Assembly (NCBI GenBank): GCA_017524445.1 | Contig: JAFXVP010000053.1 | Location: 1-64,000 of the forward strand | Source of the DNA: Clostridia bacterium | Lineage (GTDB): Bacteria > Bacillota > Clostridia > Christensenellales > CAG-138 | Direction of reading: 5' to 3' | Length of the DNA: 64,000 bases | Part shown: in pieces, positions 10,548-18,010 of the stretch | Layout: every line of letters begins with the position of its first letter | Numbering within the stretch: the stretch's first letter is position 1 | The notes under the pieces: model-generated | The model's database searches: none | Told to the model about the DNA's origin: nothing | What the model saw: only the letters and a program-made list of their open reading frames with translations | Translations under genes and position numbers: made by a program

Positions 10548-10562
10548 GTGTATACAAATGAT

Positions 10563-11189
10563 TCAGAAGAGAAGAAGCAGATCCGAAAGCCCCTTGACGA
10601 TCCGATCCGAAGGATCGTCCGCGGGTCGGTATACAGCAGCGGGACCGGTGAGGATGCGCACGGTTTTCATGCCGAGCGTCTGCGCGGGGAGGATATCGTT
10701 GTCGATGCGGTCGCCGACCATGACCGCATTTTCCGGCTTGCATCCCGCCGCGTTCAGCGCCCAAAGAAAAATCGCGGGATCCGGCTTTGCCATGCCGAGC
10801 TCCGCAGACGGCGCGATCACGTCAAAGAATTGCAGAATACCCCATTTTTTGAGCCGTTCCGCGGTTCCGGGGACCTGATTCGCAATGACGCCGAGCCGGC
10901 ATCCGCGCGCTTTCAGCGCATCGAGAACGGCGGTACAGCCGTCGAATAAGCGTTCGTATTCGGAACGCCAAGGCGCTTTTTTCAATTCGTAATATGCCGC
11001 TGCCTGCGGGTATCCGTCCTGTCCCTGCGTCCAGAAGCGTATGGCAGTCTCGCGAAATTCCGGAACGCTGACGCCTGAGCCGCGGACCGTTTCGGCAAAA
11101 CGCTGCACGTAGACCTCGGTCTCGTCGATCAGCGTGGAGCCGAGATCAAAAAAGATCCATTCGATTTTCGATTTGTCCCGGTTCATCAT
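10563..11189 (-). CDS. HAD-superfamily hydrolase
   Basis: Cytosolic phosphatase-like protein of 208 residues. Motif I reads FFDLGSTLID, so the nucleophile Asp is present but the usual second Asp (the general acid/base of DxDxT) is Gly; this is seen in some HAD proteins annotated as hydrolases, and activity is not assured. Motif II is VIANQ, motif III Lys lies in KPDPAIF and motif IV is MVGDRIDNDI. The cap is of the small alpha-helical kind placed after motif I. It begins 7 bases after the stop of pcp and is probably co-transcribed with it. Substrate cannot be predicted; a phosphoglycolate- or nucleotide-type substrate is only family analogy. Confidence 0.85.
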   Translation of the reverse strand: MMNRDKSKIEWIFFDLGSTLIDETEVYVQRFAETVRGSGVSVPEFRETAIRFWTQGQDGYPQAAAYYELKKAPWRSEYERLFDGCTAVLDALKARGCRLGVIANQVPGTAERLKKWGILQFFDVIAPSAELGMAKPDPAIFLWALNAAGCKPENAVMVGDRIDNDILPAQTLGMKTVRILTGPAAVYRPADDPSDRIVKGLSDLLLLF

Positions 11190-11196
11190 ATGGCTT

Positions 11197-11766
11197 TTAT
11201 ATGGCTTCGATCGCCGCGATCAGCGCGCGGATGCTGTCGGAAAGCAGCAGATCCTTTTCAAGAGGAATATGCACGAACGAAGCACGCATTTCCGTGCCGG
11301 AAAAATGATCGAGCAGCGTGTAGAGAAGGTCGTTGCACACGTACGCGCCTGCCGAGTAGGAGAGCTTTGCGGGAATGCCTGCCGCGGCGATTGCCGCCGT
11401 CATTGCACGCACCGGCAGCGTGGAAAAATACGCCGCGGGCCCGTCCGGCTGGATCGGTTCGCCATTGAATTTCTGTCCCGCGTTGTCGGCGATGGACGCG
11501 TCGCGCACGTTGACGGCGACAAGCTCCGGCGTAACGGCGCTTCTTCCTGCGGCAAGCCCTACGGAAAAGACCGCGTCCGCGCGGCACGCTTTGGCTGCTT
11601 CGATCGCAAGACGCGCAGCGTTCCCGAATTCCACGGGGAGAAGCAGTTTATGAAGGTTCCATTCGCCGATCCGATCGGGCAGCGCGTTGACCGCCTCCCA
11701 CGAGGGATTTCTCGCTTCGCCGCCGAACGGCATAAAGCCGGTGACAAGCAGTTTTTTCGGTTCCAT
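11197..11766 (-). CDS. pcp: Pyrrolidone-carboxylate peptidase (pyroglutamyl peptidase I)
   Basis: Cytosolic cysteine peptidase of family C15 that removes N-terminal pyroglutamate from peptides; 189 residues, slightly shorter than the usual 200-215. Seen: N-terminal VTGFMPFGG, a Glu-containing RNPSWEAV, the catalytic Cys in SAGAYVCNDLLY and the His in SFVHIPLE. The start is set at the ATG at 11766, preceded by AAAGGCGG, rather than at an in-frame ATG 14 codons upstream. Upstream neighbour glnA is divergent; downstream HAD gene follows closely. Confidence 0.92.
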   Translation of the reverse strand: MEPKKLLVTGFMPFGGEARNPSWEAVNALPDRIGEWNLHKLLLPVEFGNAARLAIEAAKACRADAVFSVGLAAGRSAVTPELVAVNVRDASIADNAGQKFNGEPIQPDGPAAYFSTLPVRAMTAAIAAAGIPAKLSYSAGAYVCNDLLYTLLDHFSGTEMRASFVHIPLEKDLLLSDSIRALIAAIEAI

Positions 11767-11955
11767 GTATGCGCCGCCTTTCCGCTTCGATTGCCTGTAT
11801 TCTATCATGCGCAGGGCGTTCCGTCAAAGAATTTATTATATTTTTTTGAGAGCGTCCACACCCGTATACAAACGCGAAATCGTATGTTAAAATGTGGTCG
11901 AATAAGGGGTGGAGATCGCCCCCGAAAAGAATAATAACGGAGGATTTGCATTCTT

Positions 11956-13374
11956 ATGACCGCACAGGAAATTATGACGATGATCCGTGAGCAGGACATC
12001 AAGATGGTCGACTTCAAGATCGTCGATATCGACGGTCAGTTCCGCCACGTGACCATCCCCGCAGCGAATTTCACCGAGGAAACGTTAAGCAACGGCATCG
12101 GCTTCGACGCGTCCAACTACGGCTATGCCGTCGTCGAAAAGAGCGACATGGTCTACATCCCCGATCTCGACACTGCCATGATCGATCCGTTCTGCACCGT
12201 CAAGACGCTCACCATGATCGGCAACGCGATGATCATCGACTATCCGCAGAACCGCCCGCTGGCGCAGTATCCGCGCAACATCGTCAACGCCGCCGTGCAG
12301 TACATGAAGGACACCGGTATTGCGGACGAAATGAAGATCCTGCCGGAGTTTGAATTTTACCTCTTCGATCAGGTCGGCTGGAAGGTTGATCACAACGCGA
12401 TCGCGGCATTCCTCGACGCGGATCAGGCGTACTGGAACAGCGAGACCGAAGGCCGCGGCTGTGTCGTCCCGTTCCAGAAGCACTATCACGTCGCAAAGCC
12501 GCTCGACCGCACCTACGAGTGCCGCAGCGAGATGTGTATGGAGATCGAAAAAGCGGGTATCCCCGTGAAGTATCATCACCCCGAAGTCGGCGGCGCAGGT
12601 CAGTTTGAGATCGAGCCGCTCCTCGGCGAGATGACGAAGATGGCGGACGGCAGTATGATGATCAAGTACATCATCAGAAACGTCGCCGAAAAGTTCGGTC
12701 TTTCCGCAACGCTGATGCCGAAGCCCGTCTACGGCGAAGCGGGCAGCGGCATGCACGTGCACATGGTGCTCTATAAGAACGGCGAGCCGGTCTTCAGTGA
12801 TGACAACGGCTATTCGCACCTTTCGAAGGAAGCGCACTGGTTCATGGGCGGACTCTTAAAGCACATCGCGTCGCTCTGCGCGATCACGAATCCGTCAACG
12901 AACTCCTTTAAGCGCCTCGTTCCGGGCTTTGAAGCGCCGGTCACCGTGGGCTATGCAACCAGTAACCGCAGCGCGGTCATCCGCATCCCGGCATACGCGA
13001 AGACGCCGAAGCTCCGCCGCTTCGAGCTCCGCAACCCGGACGGCACCTGCAACCCGTACTTCTGCTATGCGGCGATTTTGATGGCGGGTCTCGACGGCAT
13101 CAAGAATCAGATCGACCCGCACGAGAACGGCTGGGGTCCGTACGACATGAACCTCTTTGAACTGCCGCCGGAGGAGAAGGCGAAACTGCATCATCTGCCG
13201 ACGTCGCTTGAACAGGCGCTCGACGCGCTCGAAGCCGATCACGACTACCTCACCGCGGGCGGCGTGTTCCCGGAGGGACTGCTCACCAACTACATCAAGC
13301 GCAAGCGCGCAGAGTGCCTTGAGCTTAGTAAGATCCCGCATCCGGCGGAGTTTGAGAAGTATTACAACATGTAA
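11956..13374 (+). CDS. glnA: Glutamine synthetase, type I
   Basis: ATP-dependent amidation of glutamate to glutamine, cytosolic dodecamer; 472 residues as expected for GSI. Seen: beta-grasp N-terminal domain, the EFEFYLFD metal-ligand stretch, HVHMV catalytic segment, the NRSAVIRIP block and the C-terminal PHPAEFEKYYNM. The position that is the adenylylated Tyr in enterobacterial GSI reads NLFELPPEE, with Phe in its place, so control by adenylylation is not expected. A clear AGGAGG-like site (GGAGG) precedes the ATG. The gene for a YjiH-like protein follows after 33 bases. Confidence 0.95.
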   Translation: MTAQEIMTMIREQDIKMVDFKIVDIDGQFRHVTIPAANFTEETLSNGIGFDASNYGYAVVEKSDMVYIPDLDTAMIDPFCTVKTLTMIGNAMIIDYPQNRPLAQYPRNIVNAAVQYMKDTGIADEMKILPEFEFYLFDQVGWKVDHNAIAAFLDADQAYWNSETEGRGCVVPFQKHYHVAKPLDRTYECRSEMCMEIEKAGIPVKYHHPEVGGAGQFEIEPLLGEMTKMADGSMMIKYIIRNVAEKFGLSATLMPKPVYGEAGSGMHVHMVLYKNGEPVFSDDNGYSHLSKEAHWFMGGLLKHIASLCAITNPSTNSFKRLVPGFEAPVTVGYATSNRSAVIRIPAYAKTPKLRRFELRNPDGTCNPYFCYAAILMAGLDGIKNQIDPHENGWGPYDMNLFELPPEEKAKLHHLPTSLEQALDALEADHDYLTAGGVFPEGLLTNYIKRKRAECLELSKIPHPAEFEKYYNM

Positions 13375-13407
13375 TCACCGCCTTCGGGGCAGAGGGGCAG
13401 TTCACGT

Positions 13408-14607
13408 ATGAAGAAACCCGCAGACAGCAGCGCACAGCCGGTCGATCCGGTGCGCGCAAAACGGAAAAAGACGATCACGGCGGTGATCTGCCTTTTGTCG
13501 ATCGTCGCTTATTTCGTGATCTTCGCGATCCCGATGGGCGTCGGCGAGTCGCTGAACACGCTGATGAACACGGCGTATCACGTTCTGATGAACACGGTGT
13601 TCTACCTGATGGCGATCGCGGTCATCGCGGGCGCGATCTCGGAGCTCCTTTCGGAGTTCGGCGTGGTCGAGCTCATCAACAAGATCCTGTCGCCGCTGAT
13701 GAAGCCGCTGTTCGGCATGCCCGGCGCGTCCGCGCTCGGCATCGTCACGACGTATCTCAGTGACAACCCCGCGATTTTGACGCTTGCGAACGACACCAAG
13801 TTCCGCCGCTTCTTCAAGGCGTACCAGGTCCCGGCGCTGACGAACCTCGGCACCGCGTTCGGCATGGGTCTCATCGTTACGAGTTCGATGCTCGCGCTGT
13901 CCGGCAAGCTCGGCACCGGCGTCGCGTGGGCGGCGCTGTGCGGCAATCTCGCAACGGTGATCGGCGCGATCGTCTCGACACGGCTGATGCTCTTCTTCAT
14001 GAAGCGCGCGTTCACCGATCACGACGCGCCGGCGGTCATCGAAACGGAAAGGGAGGAGACGGTCGAGGAAGGCGAAAAGCCGAAGGGCTTTTTGCGCGTG
14101 CTTTCCGCGCTGATGGACGGCGGCAAGAAGGGCGTCGATCTCGGTCTTGCGATCATCCCCGGCGTGCTCATCATCTGCTCGTTCGTCATGATGCTGACCT
14201 ACGGTATGCCGGAGGGCGGCTATACCGGCGCGGCAAAGGAGGGCCTCGGCGTGCTGCCGTGGGTCGCCGACAAGATCGGATTCCTGCTGAAACCGCTGTT
14301 CGGCTTCTCCAATAACCAGGCGCTTGCGATCCCGGTGACGGCACTCGGCAGCGCAGGCGCGGCGCTCACCATGATCGTCCAGCTTGTCGAGGACGGCGCG
14401 GTGAACCTCAATGACATCGCGGTCTTCACGGCGATCTGCATGTGCTGGAGCGGCTATCTTTCGACGCACGTTTCCATGATGGACGCGCTGAAATGCAACC
14501 GTTTCACCGGCAAGGCGATCCTCTGCCACACGATCGGCGGTCTTTGCGCCGGCGTCGCCGCGCATTGGATGTTCATGTTGATCAACGTGATCTTCCATCT
14601 GCAGTAA
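13408..14607 (+). CDS. YjiH-type membrane protein with nucleoside-recognition (Gate) domains
   Basis: Integral membrane protein of 399 residues with about nine to ten hydrophobic helices and the two-fold Gate-like pattern of the YjiH/spore-maturation/nucleoside-recognition group. Features: an N-terminal basic tail, SELLSEFGVVELINKILSPL-type helix, charged cytosolic loop near residue 215, and a C-terminal MDALKCNRFTGKAILC motif. Transport substrate is unknown for most of this family. Placed 33 bases after glnA and closed by a strong terminator, so the two genes may share a transcript. A decayed copy of its C-terminal part lies at 15352-15435. Confidence 0.8.
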   Translation: MKKPADSSAQPVDPVRAKRKKTITAVICLLSIVAYFVIFAIPMGVGESLNTLMNTAYHVLMNTVFYLMAIAVIAGAISELLSEFGVVELINKILSPLMKPLFGMPGASALGIVTTYLSDNPAILTLANDTKFRRFFKAYQVPALTNLGTAFGMGLIVTSSMLALSGKLGTGVAWAALCGNLATVIGAIVSTRLMLFFMKRAFTDHDAPAVIETEREETVEEGEKPKGFLRVLSALMDGGKKGVDLGLAIIPGVLIICSFVMMLTYGMPEGGYTGAAKEGLGVLPWVADKIGFLLKPLFGFSNNQALAIPVTALGSAGAALTMIVQLVEDGAVNLNDIAVFTAICMCWSGYLSTHVSMMDALKCNRFTGKAILCHTIGGLCAGVAAHWMFMLINVIFHLQ

Positions 14608-14622
14608 GCAAAACCAAAATAG

Positions 14623-14655
14623 AAACAGCGGTCCGAAATATCGGACCGCTGTTTT
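14623..14655 (+). terminator. Bidirectional terminator
   Basis: A 14-bp stem (14623-14636 with 14641-14654), loop AATA, flanked by A-rich and T-rich ends. It lies between the glnA/YjiH pair (+) and the next gene on the minus strand. Confidence 0.9.
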
Positions 14656-14667
14656 GCTATAATCTGT

Positions 14668-15201
14668 TCAACTCAAACCAAATCCGAAATTCAGTTCGGG
14701 ATCGAACAGGGAAAGGGTTGCGCTGTCCTCGACAGGAATCCATTCGCCGTCGTTGCCGATCACCTTTGCGGCGCATCGGAACGTAACGGTATCGGCGCTT
14801 GTATCGACCGACACAGCAAGGTCAAATTGCGTGACGTCCCACCAGTTAAAATGAAATGTACCGATACGGATCGGTTGCTCGACGCCGTCGATATGGAGCA
14901 GAAAACTGTATCCATCTTTATCACCGCCCCGGATGCGGACACGCGCGCTGCCGTCCGCATTAACGGAAGCATGCGGCGTATTGCGATAGGAATCTTCCAC
15001 CGAAGAGATGGAATCCGAATGCAAAGAATACGGCTTTCCATCGACGGTCACGGTCACGGTTCCGGTGATACGGGAAAACGGATAGATACGATAATACAGC
15101 GTCGGAAGTGCCGCCCGCAAAATCGCAAACAGCGCGCAGATCAACAGAAATACACCGATGACAGCACAAAGAACAATAATGAAAACCTTCTTGCGTGTCA
15201 A
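14668..15201 (-). CDS. Unknown membrane-anchored protein
   Basis: No recognised family. About 177 residues from a TTG start at 15201, which has GTGAGGTG at proper distance; an ATG 15 codons earlier is possible but overlaps a TATACT-like -10 element. An N-terminal basic stretch and one strong hydrophobic helix (VFIIVLCAVIGVFLLICALF) are followed by a beta-rich outer part with a VTVTVDGKPYSLHSD stretch. Probably an outward-facing, N-terminally anchored protein. Single gene, with a terminator just past its stop. Confidence 0.65.
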   Translation of the reverse strand: MTRKKVFIIVLCAVIGVFLLICALFAILRAALPTLYYRIYPFSRITGTVTVTVDGKPYSLHSDSISSVEDSYRNTPHASVNADGSARVRIRGGDKDGYSFLLHIDGVEQPIRIGTFHFNWWDVTQFDLAVSVDTSADTVTFRCAAKVIGNDGEWIPVEDSATLSLFDPELNFGFGLS

Positions 15202-15317
15202 AGAAAACACCTCACTTTCCAGGTAAAGGCAGTATATCATACACACCTTTAACCGGAAAGCAGATTCATCGTTTGTTTACCGGAATATGACATTTTGGAC
15301 GAATGAATTGCGCTTTG

Positions 15318-15435
15318 CACATGAATTGTGATCCGCATATAAAAAGTCGATCATGCCGGCAAAGGGACCACCGATCGTCTGACAGAGGACCGCCTTGCCG
15401 CTATAGCGGTTGCACTTCAGAGTGTCCATCAATGA
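15318..15435 (-). pseudogene. Remnant of a YjiH C terminus joined to a TauE-like tail
   Basis: On the minus strand 15435-15352 encodes SLMDTLKCNRYSGKAVLCQT, followed by IGGPFAGM, closely matching SMMDALKCNRFTGKAILCHT and IGG of the intact YjiH-type protein at 13408-14607. The reading then runs into FAGMIDF, which resembles the FAGVIDF end of the TauE/SafE protein; the DNA at 15318-15366 also resembles 16810-16858. No start site or complete domain exists here. Confidence 0.7.
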
Positions 15436-15463
15436 ACGGACTTCAGATAGGAGGTCCGTTTTT
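15436..15463. terminator. Hairpin downstream of the XRE gene
   Basis: A 9-bp stem (15436-15444 with 15451-15459) sits 11 bases past the XRE stop. The T run is on the plus side, so as a terminator for the minus-strand XRE gene it is only partial. Confidence 0.5.
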
Positions 15464-15469
15464 ATACGC

Positions 15470-16516
15470 CTAAAATGTAAGTGGCGCAAGACCGTTTCCA
15501 ATAATGTATTGCGAGATCATCACCACTACAGCCATAGTCGCAATTATGATAGTCATGATGATGCCGACGATGATGTTTTTCTTATACAGGAACCCTTTCT
15601 TTTTCAGAACAATGCCATATACAAGGCTCGCGATCGGAATTATCGTAAACAGAGCGATGATCCACCAGTTTCTGACCGGACTATCAGCGGCTCCGCTTGA
15701 AATGTATGCAGAAAGAACCATGGAGATCGGCTGCGCGACAATTGATAGAACGAACAATAACGAGGATACGACTTTCCAAGTCCCGACCGGCGGAACGTAT
15801 TGTTTGATATAGGGCTTGTGCTGCTGTAAATGATACAGGATTGAATCTTCCGGAAGATCGGATTTTCGAAATAGGAAGGAGGCGCGGTCAGCCTGCACCA
15901 TCAAAAACATGCCTGCATCGCTGATTCGTTCAATTTGTTCGAATGATCTAAGATAGTAGGAAACCAACTGACCGTCGAACGTGATACGAACGGAAAAACG
16001 ATCACGGAACAAGTCATACTGATAAGTGCGAAATCGCATCCCATCACAACTGCGTTTGATTGCTTTTCGCATGGCTAATGCACGGAACACAGAGATCAAT
16101 ACCAGTATGCCGAGGAAAAAGATTACAACAGCATTTATGGAACGGTTTATTGGTTGCAACATAAGGACGAAAAACGCCGCTATGGCATACAGAATTATCA
16201 TTCGGAACAAACGCATAAACAAGGGATGTACAGAATAACGCAGGATGTCCTTTGTATCTTTTTCGGAATATTCAAACCGATAGCTCTCCAACGGTGCTTC
16301 GTCGGGTGCGTCTGCGGTGTTTTCTCCACTGAGGATCGCGTCAATGGACACGCCGAACACTTCTTTCAAACGCATCAGATTGTCGAGCGTTGGCATTGTC
16401 TGATCCGTTTCCCATTGGCTGACGGTCTGACGACTGACCAAAAGTCGCTGACCGAGCTCCTCCTGCGAAAGACCGAGATTCTTTCTGTATTGCTGTAACC
16501 GTTCTCCGACTGTCAT
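15470..16516 (-). CDS. Membrane-bound XRE-family regulator with YcxB-like domain
   Basis: 348 residues. Residues 1-65 form a Cro/CI-type HTH (SQEELGQRLLVSRQTVSQWE). Two membrane helices follow (about 105-145), then a soluble stretch resembling the YcxB-like domain (about 160-240), then three further helices to the C terminus. The layout suggests a DNA-binding protein tethered to the membrane that senses a membrane or surface signal; this is inference. GGGAGGG precedes the ATG. No partner gene is evident; the neighbours are a pseudogene remnant and a repeat-rich gap. Confidence 0.8.
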   Translation of the reverse strand: MTVGERLQQYRKNLGLSQEELGQRLLVSRQTVSQWETDQTMPTLDNLMRLKEVFGVSIDAILSGENTADAPDEAPLESYRFEYSEKDTKDILRYSVHPLFMRLFRMIILYAIAAFFVLMLQPINRSINAVVIFFLGILVLISVFRALAMRKAIKRSCDGMRFRTYQYDLFRDRFSVRITFDGQLVSYYLRSFEQIERISDAGMFLMVQADRASFLFRKSDLPEDSILYHLQQHKPYIKQYVPPVGTWKVVSSLLFVLSIVAQPISMVLSAYISSGAADSPVRNWWIIALFTIIPIASLVYGIVLKKKGFLYKKNIIVGIIMTIIIATMAVVVMISQYIIGNGLAPLTF

Positions 16517-16599
16517 AAATTTCCCTCCCTGTTACGGTTCAATGATACCATGCATCACGAATAAGCGCAAGCACGGCTTGCTTGCATGCTGTCAAGCAC

Positions 16600-16831
16600 C
16601 GCTTGCACCCCAAAAGCCTTCCCCCTTTGGGTGGGGAAGGCGGCGCCGCAGGCGACGGATGAGGGGGAAACGCGAAAAGCTCTGCTTTTGCGGATGAATT
16701 GTCCTGCGGACATGAATCACGGGGCGTCGAGGTCTTTCCACTTCACTTTGTTCCGTTACATTGGTGCCGTCGCGCGTTGAATCGCGCGTCGCCATCGCCC
16801 CCTACACGGCATGAATTGCAGCGAAGCTGCA
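16600..16831. repeat. Intergenic repeat block (left of TauE gene)
   Basis: This gap (16517-16831) has no supported gene. It holds a short hairpin-forming block (AAAGCCTTCCCC pairing with GGGGAAGG, 16615-16648) and, at 16736-16802, a segment that recurs in inverted orientation at 17789-17853. Such composite short repeats are typical of interspersed elements in gut Clostridia; I cannot name the family. Confidence 0.7.
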
Positions 16832-17608
16832 TTAAAAGTCGATCACGCCGGCAAAGGAGAGGATGGTCTTGATAAAGAGCAGACCGAGCACAAAGAACAT
16901 GACAAGGCGGATCTTTTTACTGCCGCCTTTAATCGCGTAGCGCGCGCCGAGGTAGTTTCCGAGCATCGAGCAGGCGATCGCGGGAATGCCGACCGAGAAC
17001 AGAACGTTTCCGTCCACAAGAAAAACGATCAGCGACGCGACATTGGACGCGAGATTTGCCGTCCTTGCGCAGCCGGAGGATTTCAGAAGTCCGAAGCCGA
17101 GGATCATTGAGAACGCAATGGTGAGGAACGTGCCCGTGCCGGGGCCTATGAGACCGTCGTAGACGCCGAGCACCAGTCCGATCAGAAACGAAAAGAGGAT
17201 CGTTTTGCTTCGCGGGAGCTGTTTTTCATCCTCGTCGGTCTTGTGCCGCGCAAATATGAGGATCAGCGCGGCGATCGGCAGCGCCGCAAGGATGATGATC
17301 TGCAGGACGTCATCCGGGAGGTTCACGGCAAGCGACGAGCCGCCGGTCGCGCCCAAAAGACAGCCGATCGCGGCAGGCAGCGCGCAGTCCCACGCGATCT
17401 TGCCGCTTTTTGCGTACTTGAAGACCGAGGTCGCCGTGCCGCAGCCGTTCGCGAGCTTGTTCGTGCCCATCGCAAGCTTCGGCGGCAGCCCCGCCAAGAG
17501 GTACGCCGGCAGCGAAATGACCCCGCCGCCGCCCGCGACCGAATCCACAAAGCCCGCCAGAAACACGAGCGGGCAGACGATGAGATAGGTCCAGACGGTC
17601 GGCGTCAC
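16832..17608 (-). CDS. TauE/SafE-family (DUF81) membrane permease
   Basis: About 258 residues with eight hydrophobic helices; family members export sulfite/organosulfonates or move other anions. Seen: the conserved FVDSVAGGGGVISLPAYL and MGTNKLANG of the first half and VYDGLIGPGTGTFLTIAF plus TANLASNVASL of the second half. The start is the GTG at 17608, with AAAGGAG at good distance and a TATAAT box 31 bases upstream, instead of a longer ATG-started reading that would include the promoter. The gene is flanked by inverted repeat blocks. Substrate is not predictable. Confidence 0.88.
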   Translation of the reverse strand: MTPTVWTYLIVCPLVFLAGFVDSVAGGGGVISLPAYLLAGLPPKLAMGTNKLANGCGTATSVFKYAKSGKIAWDCALPAAIGCLLGATGGSSLAVNLPDDVLQIIILAALPIAALILIFARHKTDEDEKQLPRSKTILFSFLIGLVLGVYDGLIGPGTGTFLTIAFSMILGFGLLKSSGCARTANLASNVASLIVFLVDGNVLFSVGIPAIACSMLGNYLGARYAIKGGSKKIRLVMFFVLGLLFIKTILSFAGVIDF

Positions 17609-17638
17609 GGCGCGGGCTCCTTTCGGTGTGATACAGGC

Positions 17639-17644
17639 ATTATA
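17639..17644 (-). promoter_or_regulatory. -10 element of the TauE-like gene
   Basis: A perfect TATAAT on the minus strand, 31 bases before the GTG start. No convincing -35 hexamer is seen. Confidence 0.5.
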
Positions 17645-17699
17645 GCATGAAATTTGCAAAAAGGAAGGCTCTTTAACGAAATAGACGGAAAAAGAACCC

Positions 17700-17880
17700 C
17701 TCATCAGTCACTTCGTGACAGCTTCTCCACCCTGAAAGGGGAGTAGCCTCTGTATTCGCGCATTCAAAAGCCTTCCCCTTGATGGGGAAGGGGGCATGGC
17801 GACGCGCGGGAAGCGCGCGACGGCTCCTATGTAACGGAGCGCCAGCGGAGTGGACCGCTTGCGGTGGATGAGGTGAACCT
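17700..17880. repeat. Intergenic repeat block (right of TauE gene)
   Basis: The gap between the TauE gene and the polymerase gene holds GCCTTCCCCTTGATGGGGAAGG at its centre (17770-17791) and, at 17789-17853, the inverted counterpart of 16736-16802, including GACGCGCG, GCGCGACGG and ATGTAACGGA. No gene is supported here. Confidence 0.75.
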
Positions 17881-17975
17881 CAAGTTTTTATGCTGCACAA
17901 AACGTTGAAGATCCAAAAGAAATACCGATTTTCGGAAAAGATGAAATAGTTCTCGATTCCGGCGCGCCGGTGTGG

Positions 17976-17981
17976 TATAAT
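17976..17981 (+). promoter_or_regulatory. -10 element of the Y-family polymerase gene
   Basis: TATAAT, 30 bases before the ATG at 18011. A -35 match is poor and I see no LexA-type operator. Confidence 0.45.
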
Positions 17982-18010
17982 AAACATAACGGGAAAGGAC
18001 GGAGGAAGCA

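Noticed and set aside
16586..16795. Short open frames on both strands in the gap left of the TauE gene.
   Set aside because: They run through interspersed hairpin repeats and have no ribosome binding site or recognisable domain.
17941..18010. Possible LexA/SOS operator before the polymerase gene.
   Set aside because: I find no CGAAC-N4-GTTC-type palindrome; only the -10 box is convincing.
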